Assembly (NCBI RefSeq): GCF_000423325.1
Contig: NZ_AUHT01000008.1
Location: 124,001-188,000, forward strand
Source: Lysobacter defluvii IMMIB APB-9 = DSM 18482
GTDB lineage: Bacteria > Pseudomonadota > Gammaproteobacteria > Xanthomonadales > Xanthomonadaceae
Direction: 5' to 3'
Length of the DNA: 64,000 nt
The translations under genes were made by a program, and so were the position numbers. Below, in pieces: positions 60,438 to 64,000 of the stretch; position 1 is the stretch's first letter; each line of letters starts with the position of its first letter. The notes beneath the pieces are model-generated. The model was given only the letters and a program-made list of their open reading frames with translations. It was not told where the DNA came from and did not search any database.

Positions 60438-62012
60438 GTGCTACAGCGACGCGGTAAGACCTACACTTCTAGAGTGATCGTGCCGGTTGACCTCCAAGGT
60501 CGCCTCTGCAGGGTCGAGATCACCCGCAGCCTGCGCACGGGCGACCGCCGGGAAGCATCCCGCCGCCTTGCACTGTGGGAAACCCACATCCGTACATACC
60601 TGGCGCTCGTACGTCAGCGCAAGAGCAAGATGACGCAGGAAGAGCTGAACCGGCTGAGTCGACGCTATCTCGAAGCGACCTTTGATGAGATCGAGAACCG
60701 CTTGGCTCTGGAGGGGTGGGAAGAGACAGGGCTGGACGCTCACCGCTTCGATCTTATTGAGGAGGCTGAGCGGCTGTCCGCTGCACTGGCGCATGCCGAT
60801 TGCGCACCGGGGATGGCGATGGCGCGGCAAATGCTGCCCGGTGCGGAACCAGAGACCCAGAGGAAGCTTGCGCGCCGCCTGATTGAAGCGAAGCTCGAAG
60901 CCGTCAAGGCAGAGCTCGCTGCGCTTTCAGGAGAAACTCTGCGGTTGCCTGTGGGATGGGCACCTAGCCAACCACACGCGCATCCCGAGCCGCCCAAGGC
61001 GACCCCAAGGGTGTCGGAAGTCGCACAGCTTTACGGCGACGAGCGAGTGGCACTCCAGAGCTGGTCCCCCAGGACAGAGCACCAGTACCGCGGTTACCTA
61101 ATTGTTCTCGCTGATTTGCTGGGAGACCCGGAGATCGGGTCAGTAACCAAGGACGACATGCGCCGCCTCGGCCTGTCCCTGATTGCGCTACCGGCAAATC
61201 TGAAGAAGCGCTTTCCTGGCCTCACGCCGAGCGCGGCGCTGAAGGCAGCTGGCGATGACCCGAGCATCCCAAGACTCGCGCCGAATAGCGTCAACGCCTA
61301 TTACCAAGCAGTTCGGAGCTTCTTCTCTTGGGCGGAGGAGCATGACTATGTTCAGCAGAGCCCAGCTTCGGTCTTGAAGGATGTCAAACGTGGTCGAGCG
61401 CAAGACGACCGCAAGCCCTTCGACGACGAGGACCTAGTCGCCTATTTCAATGTTCTCCGACAGGAGCGAACGAGGCGTCCCTACCTCTACTGGATCCCGT
61501 ACATCATGGCGTTCAGCGGGTGCAGGCTCGGCGAGGCCGCGCAGCTGCAGAAGCGCGACATCCGCCGCGAGGGCGAAACCTGGGTTATCGACATCAATGA
61601 CGCCGCGGACGGCAAACGCCTGAAGACCGCGTCGAGCGCTCGCCTAGTACCCCTGCACCCGCGCCTCGTCGAGCTTGGACTCCTGGAGTTTGTAGCCGGT
61701 GCATCCGAAGGATTCCTTTGGCCGGCCGAGGTTAGAACAGCCGCCGATGCCACACGGAGTGCTGTCGACAAGCTCCAGAAGCTCTTGGCGCATCGCCTGC
61801 GAAAGGCCGGTGTCGACGACCCAAAGAAGACAGCGGCCCACAGCTTCCGTCACACCATCCCAACACGCCTAAAGGGTCTTGACGTCCCCGAGTACCACAT
61901 CGCTGAAATTCTTGGCCATGAGAGTGACAGCATCACCACGGGTCGCTATGGGGCGAGGACCGACGTGCAACGCCTTCACCAAGTGCTGAGTCAGCTTTCC
62001 TTACCTATCTGA
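60438..62012 (+). CDS. Tyrosine recombinase (integrase)
   Basis: This 524-residue protein has an N-terminal arm region beginning MLQRRGKTYTSRV and a core-binding segment (about 190-320, with a SAM-like helix bundle). The catalytic domain holds Arg in SGCRLGEAAQL (about 363), Lys in KRLKTASS (about 393), His-x-x-Arg in HSFRHTIPTRLK (about 467) and Tyr in TTGRYGA (about 503). The start is a GTG; a slightly earlier one is possible. It lies 84 bases after tRNA-Met. It is phage/ICE-type rather than XerC/D by length. Confidence 0.92.
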   Translation: MLQRRGKTYTSRVIVPVDLQGRLCRVEITRSLRTGDRREASRRLALWETHIRTYLALVRQRKSKMTQEELNRLSRRYLEATFDEIENRLALEGWEETGLDAHRFDLIEEAERLSAALAHADCAPGMAMARQMLPGAEPETQRKLARRLIEAKLEAVKAELAALSGETLRLPVGWAPSQPHAHPEPPKATPRVSEVAQLYGDERVALQSWSPRTEHQYRGYLIVLADLLGDPEIGSVTKDDMRRLGLSLIALPANLKKRFPGLTPSAALKAAGDDPSIPRLAPNSVNAYYQAVRSFFSWAEEHDYVQQSPASVLKDVKRGRAQDDRKPFDDEDLVAYFNVLRQERTRRPYLYWIPYIMAFSGCRLGEAAQLQKRDIRREGETWVIDINDAADGKRLKTASSARLVPLHPRLVELGLLEFVAGASEGFLWPAEVRTAADATRSAVDKLQKLLAHRLRKAGVDDPKKTAAHSFRHTIPTRLKGLDVPEYHIAEILGHESDSITTGRYGARTDVQRLHQVLSQLSLPI

Positions 62013-62808
62013 CTTGGCGCCTGACGCGTGCAAAAAAACTGATAGGAGGGGGCACATTCGGCAGCGACTGAGTCGCACGGAGTGCCGCATTCCTCGAAGC
62101 GCATTGAGCACTCCCCAGCGGCTCGTGGGACGCGCTAGGAGGCCCGTAGAGCCTCGTGAGAGAGTGGCGCCGGGAAGGGCTAGCCGCGGCGCCTGAAGCG
62201 CGTCAGGAACGCTCCTGCGGCGAAGGAGGGGCAGCGGCTTGACGCGTACTCAGGGAGTCTGTGTTCACGCGGACGGGTCACCCGCTTCCCATGCGGCCAA
62301 CATCTCAGACCATATCTGTCCTCCTAGGGTGAGGAGTAATCGAACCCCCAGAGGTCAGCCACCTCGCACGACTGCGGGGGCGCGCCGCGTGGGACTCAGG
62401 GGGCAGCAGCCGCCAAGCAGGAAGCGTATGCGCCTTTCCCGTCTAGCGAGCGCTCAGAGAAATCGGAAGTGGCCAGGGTCGCCCTTTCCTGGAACGCCCG
62501 CCTGCCGGGCTTACTCGCCGGCTAGACGCTACGCGCCATGTGTCGCCTGCGTGGCGACCGACGTCGCTATCCTAAGTCAATGGACACCCATCGAGTTCAG
62601 GCCGCAAAGCGCGTCCCCACGGGGGAACCCTTTGAACACTTGACGCTGCGGGACCCGCTCCCGCCGGAACAGCAGCGGAATCCGAGAGCAGAGAATACGG
62701 GCGTACGAACGGAGGTCGGCGCAAACAATGGCGGAAGGCCGGACTGATAGGTCAAGAAGCCGGGCATGACCAACTAACGACCTCACGAACTTGGGCTTAC
62801 GCCCCCCA
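62013..62808. other. About 0.8 kb without a convincing gene
   Basis: I see no open frame with recognisable features between the integrase and the polymerase-like gene. Frames of 60-134 codons exist (for example 62239-62643) but are Arg/Pro/Ser-rich and look like chance. There is no clear tRNA, CRISPR or strong terminator. It could hold regulatory RNA or decayed genes of the element. Confidence 0.5.
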
Positions 62809-63999
62809 CTAAAGGGGAGCCGAGCTAGATACCTTAGGTAGCTCCACCTCCACCCTGCCCCTCACCCCCGTTATGTCCCTGAAGGCCTCTTCGAGAGCCT
62901 CTCTTCCTAGTGACGCATGCTCGTCCTTGACCAGTAAACAGTCATGAACAGGAAGAGCAATCACCCCCCGTTCCTTCAGCGCCAACAGCGCTTTGACCAC
63001 TACACGACTTTCCATATTCTGGTGCACCAGAGCCTGCGCGGTCCCGAACAATGGAACCAATGCGGGGTGCCGAAGACTGATTGCCTTGATCACGTCCTCA
63101 ATCTTGACCCACCTCGGGAAGAGCTGCCGGGTTCCTTGCGGCATCCGGGTTGGGAGCTTGTCTGCAGCAAGCAGCGCGTTGAAGACCTTCTTTACCCCTT
63201 CGCGTGAGGCCCCCACGCCCGGCACGCCATAGAGGTCGCCAGTGGGAGGTTCAACCCCGACCTGGCCGTACGCGAGTCGTACGGCGAGCTGAGCGAAGTC
63301 CAAGGACGCAACAGGCCGGCCTTCGATTCTAAGCAAGTCCTGCCGTGCTTCCTTCTTGAGCTCTTGCCAGAACCCGTTGAAGAGGCGGCCGCCGCGCTCC
63401 AACGAGCCATCGTTGAAGATGCGCCTGAGGTAGCGCTGCCCCAAGTCGACGCCGTCGGAGACCTCGCACCCTGCCCAACCGAGATCTGCTTGAGCTAGCC
63501 ACTCATTGATCTCTACCATCTCGGCGCGGAGCTGGTGAGCCAGCGGCGCATCAGGGACAGTAAGTCTTCCCGACCTGCCATTGATCTTGGGGCCTCGCAG
63601 GACTATGGGGTCACCCATCAGAGCGGAGTTTCGCCCGATGTCCCTGAAAGTCAGTTCGAGCTCGTTGATCCGTTCGATCAACCGAGCACTGGCGCGAATC
63701 GTCGACCGAACTCCCCCGAAGGGGGATCGATGACCCAGCTGCAGGTCGACTATGTCAACCTCAGGTGATCCTAACGTCCGTACCAGACTGCGAAATTGCT
63801 CAGTCAGGAACGGTGCTCTCCTGGTCCCTGGTGCCAAGGCAGAATTTGACAGCTCCACCACCAGCCATGCTCGCGACTCGCGTAACTCGCGGTGTACTAG
63901 GTCACAGACGAGCGCTGATACTGCCGCCTCGTGGACTATCTGATCCGCCGGCCGCCGACGTCGAACGCGGTTCTCCGTCTCGGCAATTTTCACCAACAC
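62809..63999 (-). CDS. Compact family A DNA polymerase-like protein (partial at its 5' end)
   Basis: The frame is open to the window edge, so the N-terminus may be missing; 396 residues are visible. Three motifs of the Pol I palm and fingers appear in order: motif A as VASLDFAQLAVRLAY (Asp234), motif B as REGVKKVFNALLAAD (Arg266, Lys271, Asn274) and motif C as ALPVHDCLLV (His352-Asp353), preceded by an ALVHQNMESRVVVKAL helix like the Pol I helix before motif C. No 3'-5' exonuclease domain is evident. The invariant Phe after the motif B Asn is Ala. Its role in the element (replication, repair or end-filling) is unknown. Confidence 0.55.
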   Translation of the reverse strand: MLVKIAETENRVRRRRPADQIVHEAAVSALVCDLVHRELRESRAWLVVELSNSALAPGTRRAPFLTEQFRSLVRTLGSPEVDIVDLQLGHRSPFGGVRSTIRASARLIERINELELTFRDIGRNSALMGDPIVLRGPKINGRSGRLTVPDAPLAHQLRAEMVEINEWLAQADLGWAGCEVSDGVDLGQRYLRRIFNDGSLERGGRLFNGFWQELKKEARQDLLRIEGRPVASLDFAQLAVRLAYGQVGVEPPTGDLYGVPGVGASREGVKKVFNALLAADKLPTRMPQGTRQLFPRWVKIEDVIKAISLRHPALVPLFGTAQALVHQNMESRVVVKALLALKERGVIALPVHDCLLVKDEHASLGREALEEAFRDITGVRGRVEVELPKVSSSAPL

Positions 64000-64000
64000 T

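Larger units (their letters stand above)
60355..64000. mobile_element. Left part of an integrative element in tRNA-Met
   Basis: From the tRNA end rightwards, base composition becomes less GC-rich and more mixed. The genes present are a tyrosine integrase and a compact polymerase-like gene facing it. The other end lies beyond the window, so its size and type (prophage, ICE, satellite) are open. Confidence 0.7.

Noticed and set aside
62239-62643. A 134-codon frame in the integrative element
   Set aside because: It is Arg/Pro/Ser-rich, has no ribosome-binding site or recognisable motif, and looks like chance.
62800-62820. Hairpin CCCC-TTTAGT-GGGG at the end of the polymerase-like gene as a terminator
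   Set aside because: The stem is only four pairs and no T-run follows.

Overview
The window is GC-rich chromosomal DNA from a gammaproteobacterium. It is probably a member of the Lysobacteraceae/Xanthomonadaceae (Lysobacter- or Luteimonas-like): the gene order, the xanthomonad-type REP hairpins and the GC-rich codon use fit, but this placement is inference. Nearly every base is coding, and most genes sit in tight operons.

Layout. 1-4740: the end of the ATP synthase operon (atpH partial, atpA, atpG, atpD, atpC) and its terminator. 4746-8595: a GtrA-like protein, a large membrane protein and glmU. 8605-16200: a seven-gene operon on the minus strand (HlyD adaptor, 48-codon ORF, ABC ATPase, two MacB-like permeases, NtrC-type regulator, NtrY-type kinase) with a -24/-12 promoter and palindromic upstream sites. 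16254-24084: glmS, a wrecked BCCT transporter, btuB with a cobalamin riboswitch, a TfoX-C-like protein, msrC, bioD and a His-rich periplasmic protein. 24208-25960: fabB and fabA.

26142-53679 is an island for respiration at low or no oxygen. It holds a nirK-cytochrome c fusion with nirV and a SCO protein; the cbb3 oxidase operon ccoNOQP with ccoG, fixH, fixI, ccoS and a TauE/SafE protein; an Fnr regulator; the oxygen-independent ubiquinone genes ubiT (preceded in the same frame by a complete AroQ chorismate mutase domain), ubiU, ubiV and ubiD; a nnrS-sirB2-PLP decarboxylase-CysK-like operon; a quinol-type NO reductase; a second Fnr-type regulator; and hemN. Nine FNR/Dnr-type boxes (variants of TTGAY-N4-RTCAR) tie these genes into one regulon: microaerobic and NO respiration, quinone and heme made without O2, and NO-stress genes.

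53716-60124: prpF and acnD (2-methylcitrate cycle), a glycosyltransferase with a galE remnant, bacterioferritin, a Fur-boxed bfd, and rppH. 60278-64000: tRNA-Met(CAT) followed by a tyrosine integrase, about 0.8 kb without convincing genes, and a compact family A polymerase-like protein running off the end. This is the left part of an integrative element in the tRNA gene.

The most interesting object is the chorismate mutase-UbiT open frame beside ubiUV. U32-family hydroxylases related to UbiU/UbiV have been linked genetically to prephenate, the product of chorismate mutase. The fusion, and the FNR box at each end of its first half, therefore suggest a dedicated prephenate supply for O2-independent ubiquinone synthesis.
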